This document shows, piece after piece, positions 1 to 6,852 of a stretch of DNA of 9,445 bases (the first letter of the stretch is position 1; each line of letters opens with the position of its first letter). The position numbers were made by a program, and so were the translations under genes. Origin of the DNA: Desulfuromonadales bacterium C00003068 (GTDB lineage Bacteria > Desulfobacterota > Desulfuromonadia > Desulfuromonadales > Desulfuromonadaceae); the NCBI GenBank assembly GCA_001751155.1, contig MAXR01000105.1, positions 3,456-12,900 on the forward strand, written 5' to 3'. Under the pieces are notes generated by a model, which had not been told where the DNA came from, ran no database searches, and saw only the letters and a program-made list of their open reading frames with translations.

Positions 1-4
1 TTCC

Positions 5-1303
5 ATGAACAAAACGCCAACAAAACCAACCATCACCCTAGCCGAGATCAGCATCTTCTTTTTCCCGCTGCTGCTCAACATTCAATTGATGAGCGTTTCG
101 CACTCCATTATCAATGCCGCCCTTGCTCGCGTTGATGACTATGTCATTGCCCTTGCTTCGTTTTCGGTGGCGATGGTGGTTCACCTGCTTTTTGCTTCAC
201 CATCCTATCAAAACCACACCATCACCATCGCCATTGTCCGTGGCAAACGCTCGCTACGCGGCATGGTGATTTGCGTTATCCTTATCGCCAGCTATGTTTC
301 AATTATGCTCAACTTAATTGCCTACACCTTTGTCGGCGATATCCTACTGCAAACTATTCTCGGGGTATCTGAACCTGTCGCCAAAGGGGCACAACGGGTA
401 TTAATGCTGCTGGGGTTGCTCCCCTTTTTCACTGGCTTTCGCGGATTATTTCAAGGATTAGTCATTAAAGCGCGACGAACCAACCTGGTCTCCATTGCCA
501 CGGCGGTGCGGATCGTTGCTCTACTCGGTTGGCTTTATGCTGGACAACGCTGGTTTAATGGCCCCGAGTTAGGAGCCTTCGCACTACTGATGTGCATCAT
601 TGTTGAAACAACGCTCATGGGACTGTTTGCCTGGCGCTATCATATTCTCCCCAGCGCAAACAACGTCACCGATGAAAAAAACACTGGCGAGATTCTGCGC
701 TTCGCCCTCCCCGTCGCATTTTCATCAGGGCTACAACAAACTATCCCAGTAGTCATTAATGCCATCATCAGTCGGCTGCCCGATGCAAACCTGGCCTTAG
801 CATCATTTGGCATCATTCGAGCGCTGCTATTCATGCTTTCAGGCCCAATGCGTAACTTACAGCAAGTGTACCTGACCCTCATTGAAACAGCAGAAGACTA
901 CCGCGTGCTGTTACGTTTTTACCTGTGGAATAGTTTAGGGATGGCGGTATTAACCATCACCATCGCCGTATTAGGAAATCAACTAATTTTTGAAGGTGTT
1001 TTTGGTCTAGCAGATGACTTACGCCACTACATTGTCCTACCGTTGAGCCTGTGTGCGATCTATCCGCTCATCTATGGTGGCACCAATTTACTGCGCGCTT
1101 ATTTCACCGCCAATCATTACACCCTTATTTTAGGTCAAGCAACTCTGGTAAAATTCGCCTATCTCCTTATTTGCTGGCTATTAAGCCTCATCATTTCAAT
1201 CCCTATTTCAGGGATTATTCTCGCAATATTTCTCCTTATTAGCAGTGAACTTGCTGAAGGATGTTATTTGCGCGCAAAACGGTTTAAATATCTGCCGCGT
1301 TAG
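5..1303 (+). CDS. Multi-pass membrane transporter, MATE/MOP type, ANKH-like
   Basis: Predicted inner-membrane protein of 432 residues with about 12 hydrophobic segments (roughly residues 11-40, 47-65, 86-118, 127-151, 160-180, 190-210, 230-257 and five more to the C-terminus). The length and the two-halves design fit the MOP (MATE/flippase) superfamily. The same pattern, LASF followed by a helix ending in a Pro-containing turn, occurs in the first half (about residue 50) and the second half (about residue 265), which supports an internal duplication. The LASF-helix-Pro element, the following basic R-G-K-R loop, and the later VSEPVAKGAQR and LLPFF stretches resemble from memory the ANKH family, whose animal members export ATP, citrate or pyrophosphate. 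The substrate here is unknown. No ribosome binding site is visible because only four bases precede the ATG, and the frame is still open at the window edge, so the true start could lie further left. Membrane transporter: confident; ANKH affinity: moderate. Confidence 0.72.
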   Translation: MNKTPTKPTITLAEISIFFFPLLLNIQLMSVSHSIINAALARVDDYVIALASFSVAMVVHLLFASPSYQNHTITIAIVRGKRSLRGMVICVILIASYVSIMLNLIAYTFVGDILLQTILGVSEPVAKGAQRVLMLLGLLPFFTGFRGLFQGLVIKARRTNLVSIATAVRIVALLGWLYAGQRWFNGPELGAFALLMCIIVETTLMGLFAWRYHILPSANNVTDEKNTGEILRFALPVAFSSGLQQTIPVVINAIISRLPDANLALASFGIIRALLFMLSGPMRNLQQVYLTLIETAEDYRVLLRFYLWNSLGMAVLTITIAVLGNQLIFEGVFGLADDLRHYIVLPLSLCAIYPLIYGGTNLLRAYFTANHYTLILGQATLVKFAYLLICWLLSLIISIPISGIILAIFLLISSELAEGCYLRAKRFKYLPR

Positions 1304-1306
1304 CCA

Positions 1307-1335
1307 TTGCTCTCATGCCAAAAATTCCGTATAAT
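1307..1335 (+). promoter_or_regulatory. Candidate sigma70 promoter for the GGDEF-EAL gene
   Basis: A perfect -10 hexamer TATAAT (1330-1335) lies 17 bases after TTGCTC (1307-1312), which matches the -35 consensus at its first three positions. Transcription would start near 1342, leaving a leader of about 50 AT-rich bases before the ATG at 1395. The promoter begins four bases after the upstream stop codon, so the sensor gene probably forms its own unit rather than reading through from the transporter. No terminator hairpin is visible between the two genes. Confidence 0.6.
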
Positions 1336-1394
1336 GATGAAAATTATAAAGATTAGCTTTACCCAAATTAAAATTAAACACAAAGAGTTTTTAT

Positions 1395-1652
1395 ATGGCT
1401 CAAAAACACCTTAATTCACATAAAATTGGCGAAATTTCAAGCGCACGATTTCTAATCATATGCTTTATCGTCATCACCCTTTTTGTCAGTTTGACTGGGG
1501 GGGTATTTTATCAGTATCAAAAGCGCGCCACCATCTCCGCAGCGCGAACCAATCTATTCATGGTCGCCGACCTTAAAGCACGACAAATTGGCCATTGGCG
1601 CCATGAACGAATTTCATTTGCACGACTACTTACATCAAATTCATTCCATTAA
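1395..1652 (+). pseudogene. N-terminal fragment of the sensor GGDEF-EAL protein, cut off by a frameshift
   Basis: This 85-codon reading frame carries a short cytoplasmic N-terminus, one membrane helix (about residues 19-41) and the start of an extracytoplasmic sensor domain. It contains ADLKARQIGHWRHER, a stretch typical of the first helix of the periplasmic sensor in PAS/GGDEF membrane proteins (family recollection). It stops at TAA 1650-1652 in the middle of that domain. The protein logic then continues one frame over, from about INDQIVTYLNEP. It is therefore read here as the missing front of the next entry, not as an independent small protein. The start ATG at 1395 has only a weak purine-rich site (AAAGAG, 1382-1387, seven bases upstream) but sits well behind the promoter at 1307-1335. 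A seven-G run at 1497-1503 lies inside the membrane helix, but the frame is sensible on both sides of it. Confidence 0.7.
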
Positions 1653-4140
1653 CGACCAAATCGTAACTTACTTGAATGAGCCTACGGTTGAGATCAAAGA
1701 AAAAATCAGCACCGCTCTTTGGCCGACGTTAAACGAATCAGAGAGACACACGATCTTCTTGGTTGACAACGAAGGTAACGTGCAACTTAATATTGGTGAT
1801 ATATGCAACGCGGGAGAACATATTGATCAGCAGCAACTGACTCTAGCCCTTCAACAACATCAAATTGGATTTGGTAAAATCCACCACTCTCATCCCCCCC
1901 CAACGAAGACGGTGGCGACCCACAACAATCACCTCCATATGAACCTGATTGCTCCTATCTATCTCAATAACAATCAAAACAATCCCCCTCTCGGGGCATT
2001 AATTATCGTCATTAATCCTAATCACTTTCTGCTGCCCCTCATGACATCGTGGCCAGTGCCAAGTGAAAGTGCCGAGTCTGTTCTGGTGCGTAAAGCAGGA
2101 GGCCAGCTTCAACGCCTAACCCCTGTACGCGACATGCCAAACCAGGAAGCTCTTACCACACGCCAGCCACCAGAAGGGATAGCCACTCCAGGAAAGTATC
2201 TCAGGGAGGGCAAAGAGGGCTTTTTGGAAGGTTACGACTATCGGCGCGTTGCTGTTTTTGCGGTGGTCAAGAAAGTGGCCGACTCACCATGGATGCTAGT
2301 AGCGAAGGTGGCACAAAGTGAAACGACCCAGCCTCTTAAAACGTTACAACTGATCATCTTTATTATCACGGCGATCATCATATCGATTACCGCCATTATT
2401 TTAAGATTGTGGTGGCTGCAACAACAGGCACAAAACCAAGCAGCCTATTACCATAACGAGTTACAAAACCGCACCATTATCAGCCGGTTTAACAATCTAA
2501 CCCACTTTGCCAACGATATCATCCTGCTGTGCGATGAGGAGGGGAACATTATTGAAGCAAACGAGCGCGCGATTGAAGCGTATGGCCAAACGCTTGACGA
2601 GCTGAAACAAAAAAAATTACGCTCCATTTGTGATATGGGCGATGATGAGTGTAGCTTACTGTGGCAGCAATTAGCTGACAATCAGGAGATTCAATTCCAA
2701 TCACAACAGTTTCGCTGTGACAATTCAACCTTCCCTGTTGAAATCAATGCCAACTGGATTGAGATTGAAGACAGAAAATTTCTGCAAGCGATCATACGCG
2801 ACGTATCAGAGCGTGAGCAGGCGCAACAACGCTTAACCCACCAAGCGCAGCACGACCACCTTACCGGGCTACCAAATCGCACCTTGATTACGGCGTTGAT
2901 CAAGCAGACTCTGGCAAAAGGGGTTCGCAACAACACTAAAACAGGATTGTTACTGCTTGACATTGATCGCTTCAAAAATATAAATGACACCCTTGGTCAC
3001 ACCATTGGCGATAGGCTGCTGACAACCCTGTCAGAACGGATAAAAAAGACCTTACGTGACACAGACACTGTGGCACGTTTTGGTGGTGACGAGTTTGTTG
3101 TAATGGTAGAGGATATTCAAGAGATCTCAAATCTAGCACTTTTAGCAACGAAACTTTCAAAGGCTATATGTAGTCCTGTTTTCATCGACAACCAAGAGAT
3201 GTATGTCACCACCAGTATTGGTATCAGTGTCGCTCCCGACGATGCATCACAGTCAGACCAACTGATCCAATTTGCTGATACGGCTATGTATCGTGCTAAG
3301 GATCTCGGTCGCAACAACTTCCAGTTTTTCACCTCGGATATGAACGACCACACCCAAGAGCGATTGCATCTCGAAAACAGCTTGCGCAAAGCACTCGATC
3401 GTAATGAGTTTGTTGTCTATTACCAACCACAATTCGACCTTAAGACACAGCAAATCATCGGTAGCGAAGCACTCATTCGCTGGCAACATCCTGAGCGGGG
3501 GCTTGTACCACCCAACGACTTTATCCCCCTCGCAGAAGAGACAGGATTAATCGATCAAATTGGCCAATGGGTTCTCGAACAAGCGTGTAAACAAAATAAA
3601 ATTTGGCAGCAGGATGGATTTACCGAACTGACCATTGCGGTCAACCTTTCGGCACGCCAATTTTTAAATAAACACCTATCAAATGATATATTTAATACAC
3701 TGGTTGAAACGGAGTTACTCCCCCAATATTTAGAACTGGAACTCACTGAAAGTCTGTTGATGCATGACGTTGAATCGTCAATAGAACTCATGAACACCCT
3801 GAGCAACAAAGGGATCAGTCTCGCCATTGATGATTTTGGCACAGGCTACTCATCGCTAAGTTATCTCCATCGTTTCCCCATTGATAAACTAAAAATTGAT
3901 CGTTCGTTTGTTAGCCCTATTGGCGAAAGCAACGACACCATTATTGCTCGCACCATCATTGCCTTGGCCCAAGAGATGCGGCTAAGAATTATTGCTGAGG
4001 GGATCGAAACGGAAGAGCAATTAAAATTTTTGCGTCAATTTAATTGCCACACGGGCCAGGGTTACTACTTTAGCCGTCCCGTTCCAGCCGTTGAGTTTAC
4101 GGAATTACTCCAAAAACAAAAAAACCAATCTGAAACATAA
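1588..4140 (+). CDS. Membrane sensor with PAS, GGDEF and EAL domains (c-di-GMP synthase/phosphodiesterase), main reading frame
   Basis: Bifunctional cyclic-di-GMP enzyme. Joined to the upstream fragment it would be about 914 residues, and the numbering here assumes that join. Order: TM1 (19-41), periplasmic Cache-like sensor (about 42-318), TM2 (319-342), PAS (about 365-480), GGDEF (about 483-645), EAL (about 659-905). The GGDEF site is intact (563-567), with the product-inhibition motif RDTD (554-557) at the standard five-residue spacing. The EAL domain keeps the expected catalytic and metal residues: E691 of EAL, N750, E782, D812-D813, K833, E868 and Q888. Both activities are therefore plausible, with the periplasmic and PAS domains as inputs. 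The reading frame opens at TTG 1588 and has an ATG at 1603, but neither has a ribosome site and either start would drop TM1. The real start is most likely ATG 1395, with a one-base frameshift between. The neighbour downstream is a FapA-like gene 76 bases away. Confidence 0.88.
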   Translation: MAIGAMNEFHLHDYLHQIHSINDQIVTYLNEPTVEIKEKISTALWPTLNESERHTIFLVDNEGNVQLNIGDICNAGEHIDQQQLTLALQQHQIGFGKIHHSHPPPTKTVATHNNHLHMNLIAPIYLNNNQNNPPLGALIIVINPNHFLLPLMTSWPVPSESAESVLVRKAGGQLQRLTPVRDMPNQEALTTRQPPEGIATPGKYLREGKEGFLEGYDYRRVAVFAVVKKVADSPWMLVAKVAQSETTQPLKTLQLIIFIITAIIISITAIILRLWWLQQQAQNQAAYYHNELQNRTIISRFNNLTHFANDIILLCDEEGNIIEANERAIEAYGQTLDELKQKKLRSICDMGDDECSLLWQQLADNQEIQFQSQQFRCDNSTFPVEINANWIEIEDRKFLQAIIRDVSEREQAQQRLTHQAQHDHLTGLPNRTLITALIKQTLAKGVRNNTKTGLLLLDIDRFKNINDTLGHTIGDRLLTTLSERIKKTLRDTDTVARFGGDEFVVMVEDIQEISNLALLATKLSKAICSPVFIDNQEMYVTTSIGISVAPDDASQSDQLIQFADTAMYRAKDLGRNNFQFFTSDMNDHTQERLHLENSLRKALDRNEFVVYYQPQFDLKTQQIIGSEALIRWQHPERGLVPPNDFIPLAEETGLIDQIGQWVLEQACKQNKIWQQDGFTELTIAVNLSARQFLNKHLSNDIFNTLVETELLPQYLELELTESLLMHDVESSIELMNTLSNKGISLAIDDFGTGYSSLSYLHRFPIDKLKIDRSFVSPIGESNDTIIARTIIALAQEMRLRIIAEGIETEEQLKFLRQFNCHTGQGYYFSRPVPAVEFTELLQKQKNQSET
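1641..1652 (+). other. Frameshift site in the GGDEF-EAL gene
   Basis: The first frame is convincing up to SNSF and the second from INDQ, so one extra base lies within about 1641-1652. Removing either C of the CC pair at 1646-1647 would give a continuous SNSFINDQIV. The local sequence ATTCATTCCATT is a near-tandem repeat of ATTC, which could favour slippage. There is no long homopolymer at the junction. Confidence 0.65.
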
Positions 4141-4216
4141 TGATAATCAGCATCTGTGCCGATAAGCACATTAGGTACACCAATACTTTCTTTTTGCTCG
4201 AATCAGGATCATTTAA
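4141..4216 (+). other. Spacer between the GGDEF-EAL and FapA-like genes, with a small hairpin and a ribosome binding site
   Basis: This 76-base gap contains a short perfect inverted repeat, TGTGC (4155-4159) and GCACA (4166-4170), with a six-base loop. No T-run follows it, so it is not a convincing terminator. No good promoter is seen. The AGGA at 4205-4208, eight bases before ATG 4217, is a good Shine-Dalgarno and fixes the start of the next gene. Co-transcription of the two genes is the simplest reading. Confidence 0.5.
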
Positions 4217-5764
4217 ATGGCAGAAACCTCCGAATCAGAAAACAATTCATTTCCACCAGCTACGGGAAATATTGTTTATGAAGATGATCTAAAAGAATAC
4301 AAGGTTCAGCTCGTTATCAGTGATGATGAGATGTCTGCCAGCTTAAGCCTCCACCCCGAAAAATCAAACGAAGCACTTATTGATGCTCAAGGTATTATCA
4401 ATATCCTCGATAAAAATGGTGTTGTCGATGGCTACCAGATGGACGCGATTAACACCTTTTGCACGTTTGCCTGCAAAGGGAAAAAACAAAACAACATCAT
4501 CCTTGCCGCCACCTACCCGCCTGTTCCAGGGGAAGATGGCTGGATTGAACCTCTGATACGTACAGCCGAAGACGCTGCTTCGGAGTTTACTGAAAAAGAG
4601 GATGGCAAGCTTGACCTCTATACCCTTGACTTATTCACCTGTGTTGAACCTGAACAATCAATAGCGATCCTCCATCCACCAGAGATTGGCGAAGGGTCAA
4701 GCACCGTCACAGGGAAGGTTATTGCACCATTACTTGGCAAAGAACTTGAGGTCCGCCTAGGTACTGGTGTTCGAATGGGCGGTGACGGATGCACTTTTAT
4801 TTCAGAAATTTCAGGTCGTGCCGATCTAAGCGAAAACACCCTATCGGTCAGTGAAGACTACATCGTTCACGGTGATGTCGATCTACATATTGGCAACATT
4901 AAGTTTCCCGGATTTACTCAGATCAGTGGCGATGTGCTGGATAATTTTGACATCTGCGCCCTTAAGGGGATAGAAGTGACTGGAACCGTCGGCAGTTGTC
5001 ATCTGATATCAGATGGTGACATTACCCTTGGCAGCATGACGGGCAATGGCGACGGATTGATTCGTTGCGGCGGCAACCTGACAGCAAACTACCTCAACGG
5101 CGTCACCGTTGAATGTATGGGCACAGTGACGATTAAATATGAAATACGTAACTGCATTATTAAATCAGCAGAGAAGATTATTGTTGAAAATGGCGTCATC
5201 AGTGGTGGTCAAGCCATTGCTTTACAGGGGATTGAAGCAAAAGATATTGGCGCTGAAGCGGGAGTAGCGACACGATTGCAGTCGGGAATATATTTCCCAG
5301 AAGAAGATAAATTACAAATGCTCAAAACCCAGCAAAAAAGTATTGCAATCCAAAACCAATTCATAAAAAAAAGCATTGGCCCGCTAAACAACCAATCAAA
5401 AAAAGATACCAGCGCAACGGGAGCCATTCAGAAACGCCTTGAGATCCTGCAACAACGACTCGAACTGCTCATCGTTATGCAAAAAGAGGTCAAACAACAG
5501 CTCAATGCCTTTGTTTTTGGTGAGCATGAGGGTAACGCCAAAATCAATGTACATCGTCGTTTAAAAGAGAAGGTGACGATCTCGTTAGATATGGTTACTG
5601 AAGAGATCCGCCTTGAGCATCAGGGGCCACTTTCTGTTGTTGCCGACTCCGCAAATGGTATCCTGCGTTTTTGTGACATGACCGCACTAACTGTCAATGC
5701 CGAAGAGATGGAACTTGATGAGCTGGAGAGTGCCGCAGAACCTGAGCCCTCTGAATTCATATAA
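4217..5764 (+). CDS. FapA-family (DUF342) protein
   Basis: Protein of 515 residues, a usual length for the FapA/DUF342 family, predicted cytoplasmic (no signal peptide or membrane segment). Residues about 55-155 look like the family's N-terminal domain. Residues about 160-200 contain the characteristic run GKVIAPLLGKELEVRLG, followed by an EISGRADL segment. From about 215 to 355 come repeated short strands with Gly turns (HGDVD, ISGDV, TGTV, SDGDITLGSM, CGGNLTANYL) that resemble a polymer-like beta-helix of the bactofilin kind. Residues about 365-430 are a Gln/Lys-rich coiled coil, and the last 20 residues are acidic. Family members are tied to flagellar assembly and polar localisation; in Vibrio, FapA links sugar-transport status to flagellation (family knowledge). 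No flagellar genes are visible here, so that role is only inferred. A c-di-GMP enzyme lies directly upstream. The start is fixed by AGGA eight bases before the ATG. Confidence 0.85.
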   Translation: MAETSESENNSFPPATGNIVYEDDLKEYKVQLVISDDEMSASLSLHPEKSNEALIDAQGIINILDKNGVVDGYQMDAINTFCTFACKGKKQNNIILAATYPPVPGEDGWIEPLIRTAEDAASEFTEKEDGKLDLYTLDLFTCVEPEQSIAILHPPEIGEGSSTVTGKVIAPLLGKELEVRLGTGVRMGGDGCTFISEISGRADLSENTLSVSEDYIVHGDVDLHIGNIKFPGFTQISGDVLDNFDICALKGIEVTGTVGSCHLISDGDITLGSMTGNGDGLIRCGGNLTANYLNGVTVECMGTVTIKYEIRNCIIKSAEKIIVENGVISGGQAIALQGIEAKDIGAEAGVATRLQSGIYFPEEDKLQMLKTQQKSIAIQNQFIKKSIGPLNNQSKKDTSATGAIQKRLEILQQRLELLIVMQKEVKQQLNAFVFGEHEGNAKINVHRRLKEKVTISLDMVTEEIRLEHQGPLSVVADSANGILRFCDMTALTVNAEEMELDELESAAEPEPSEFI

Positions 5765-5779
5765 TAACGTACTGTACAT

Positions 5780-5815
5780 AGTGGAGCTGCGGCCTGCATG
5801 GCAAACCGCAGCACT
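5780..5815. repeat. Imperfect inverted repeat between the convergent FapA-like gene and proC
   Basis: The arms GCTGCGG (5786-5792) and CCGCAGC (5806-5812) pair over seven bases. Outer AGT (5780-5782) and ACT (5813-5815) could extend the stem across a bulge, giving a loop of about 13 bases. Its place between two converging genes suggests a transcription end. However, an A-run rather than a T-run follows it on the plus strand, and no T-run follows it on the minus strand, so it is not a standard intrinsic terminator in either direction. Confidence 0.35.
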
Positions 5816-5821
5816 AAAAAA

Positions 5822-6628
5822 TCAACCTAACTCACGTGAGCGTTTTGTTGAACAGTGAACCGCTTCAATCAGTGCGGCTCGCACACCACCCTGTTCTAAC
5901 GCCCTGACTGCGGCAATTGTGGTCCCCGCAGGACTACACACTCGATCACGCAATACAGCTGGATGATCATCACCGTCCAAGACCATCTGTGCTGCTCCAG
6001 CAACCGTTTTAGCCGCCAGCATCAACGCCGTATCACGTGGCAGCCCCTCAAGTACGCCACCATCGGCCAACGCTTCAATCATCAAATACACATATGCTGG
6101 CCCTGAGCCTGAAAGCCCTGTTACCGCATCAAGCAACGATTCCTTAACGACCTGAGCAACACCAACACATTCGAACAGAGCACATGCCGCAGCGAGATCC
6201 TCAGTGCTGGCATTCGCCCCGGCACACAGCCCAGCAGCTCCGGCCCCAATAAGTGCTGGCGTGTTTGGCATAACGCGGATCACCCGCGCACCCTCACCGA
6301 GCATCGTTTCAATCTTCGCTGTTGAAACTCCAGCAAGAATGGAGATTAAACATTTATCGTCACCTAAAACAGCAGCAATCGGTTGCAATGCGGCTTCGAG
6401 AACCTGAGGTTTTACTGCCAGAATAATAGCTGAATGTTCAGCAACCACATCACGACTGCTTTCGGTTGTGACGACACCATAGGTGTGCTCTAAAAATAAC
6501 CGCCGTTGTGGCATCAACTCGGCAACGGTGATCCGAGCAGGGGAAACACCACTGGCAACTAAGCCACGAATAAGGGCTTCCGCCATGTTTCCGCCACCGA
6601 TAAAGCCAATTTCCTCGATCTTTTGCAT
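5822..6628 (-). CDS. proC: Pyrroline-5-carboxylate reductase
   Basis: Catalyses the last step of proline synthesis, NAD(P)H-dependent reduction of 1-pyrroline-5-carboxylate to proline, in the cytoplasm. At 268 residues it is full length for the family. The N-terminal dinucleotide-binding fold shows GFIGGGNMA (8-16), followed by AVKP (71-74), MPNTP (120-124) and GAGAAGLCAG. The C-terminal helical dimer domain has the family signature around SGSGPAYVY (173-181) and ALADGG, then SPAGTT (232-237) and the closing RSRELG. The start is supported by a strong AAGGA (minus strand, 6641-6637) eight bases before the ATG. It is a single gene, convergent with the FapA-like gene and divergent from speE. Sequence style recalls Geobacter/Desulfuromonas ProC proteins, from memory only. 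Nothing is missing or broken. Confidence 0.97.
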   Translation of the reverse strand: MQKIEEIGFIGGGNMAEALIRGLVASGVSPARITVAELMPQRRLFLEHTYGVVTTESSRDVVAEHSAIILAVKPQVLEAALQPIAAVLGDDKCLISILAGVSTAKIETMLGEGARVIRVMPNTPALIGAGAAGLCAGANASTEDLAAACALFECVGVAQVVKESLLDAVTGLSGSGPAYVYLMIEALADGGVLEGLPRDTALMLAAKTVAGAAQMVLDGDDHPAVLRDRVCSPAGTTIAAVRALEQGGVRAALIEAVHCSTKRSRELG

Positions 6629-6852
6629 TACAATGATCCTTCCACTATCAATGGTTTAAGTACCAATCATCCTGTTGCGAAGTCGTGTATATAACTGAAT
6701 TAGCAGTCTGCTTGTGCGACCATTCAATAAAGCTGAGAGAATGTCAAGTTTCTGCGCCAAATATCTAAAAATATAAGGTTGAGGTTTCGATAATTTTACG
6801 GCATAAGTTGATAACAACACATTACACAACCGCCCAACAAAGGATAATGATA
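6629..6852. promoter_or_regulatory. Divergent control region between proC and speE
   Basis: These 224 AT-rich bases must carry the start signals for both genes. Two inverted repeats are visible: AGCAG-T-CTGCT (6702-6712), and CATTC (6721-6725) with GAATG (6739-6743) 13 bases apart. On the minus strand a perfect -35 hexamer TTGACA (6747-6742) overlaps the second repeat, but the best -10 at 17 bases, AATGGT, matches only three of six positions. A proC promoter here is therefore tentative. The TATATA at 6688-6693 is another possible minus-strand -10, without a good -35. No small ORF, riboswitch or RNA gene was recognised. Confidence 0.4.
6779..6807 (+). promoter_or_regulatory. Candidate promoter for speE-speA
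   Basis: TTGAGG (6779-6784; four of six matches to the -35 consensus) is 17 bases from CATAAG (6802-6807; four of six matches to the -10). This predicts a start near 6814 and a leader of about 40 bases before ATG 6853. A competing -10, TATAAG at 6772-6777, matches five of six but lacks a recognisable -35. Confidence 0.35.

Noticed and set aside
1588..1652. TTG 1588 or ATG 1603 as true start of a separate GGDEF-EAL gene
   Set aside because: Neither has a ribosome binding site; the residues read before the junction are not sensor-like, whereas the other frame supplies a membrane helix and a fitting sensor start.
1641..1655. Programmed +1 frameshifting like that of prfB
   Set aside because: The codons before TAA (TTC CAT) do not allow good re-pairing after a one-base slip, and no upstream Shine-Dalgarno-like stimulator is seen. 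A mutation or sequence error is simpler.
2448..3842. Several minus-strand frames inside the GGDEF-EAL gene
   Set aside because: They overlap catalytic domains on the plus strand, and their translations are rich in Ser/Arg/Cys without domain-like patterns, as expected of antisense shadows.
4155..4170. TGTGC/GCACA hairpin as a terminator after the GGDEF-EAL gene
   Set aside because: The stem is only five base pairs and is followed by TTAGGT, not a T-run.
6808..6852. Longer speE starting at TTG 6808
   Set aside because: The extra 15 residues do not resemble the family N-terminus and lack a ribosome binding site, while AAAGGA sits at the right distance from ATG 6853.
6629..6852. c-di-GMP (GEMM) riboswitch or another riboswitch in the largest intergenic gap
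   Set aside because: No conserved riboswitch core or strong multi-stem fold was recognised; only short inverted repeats are present.
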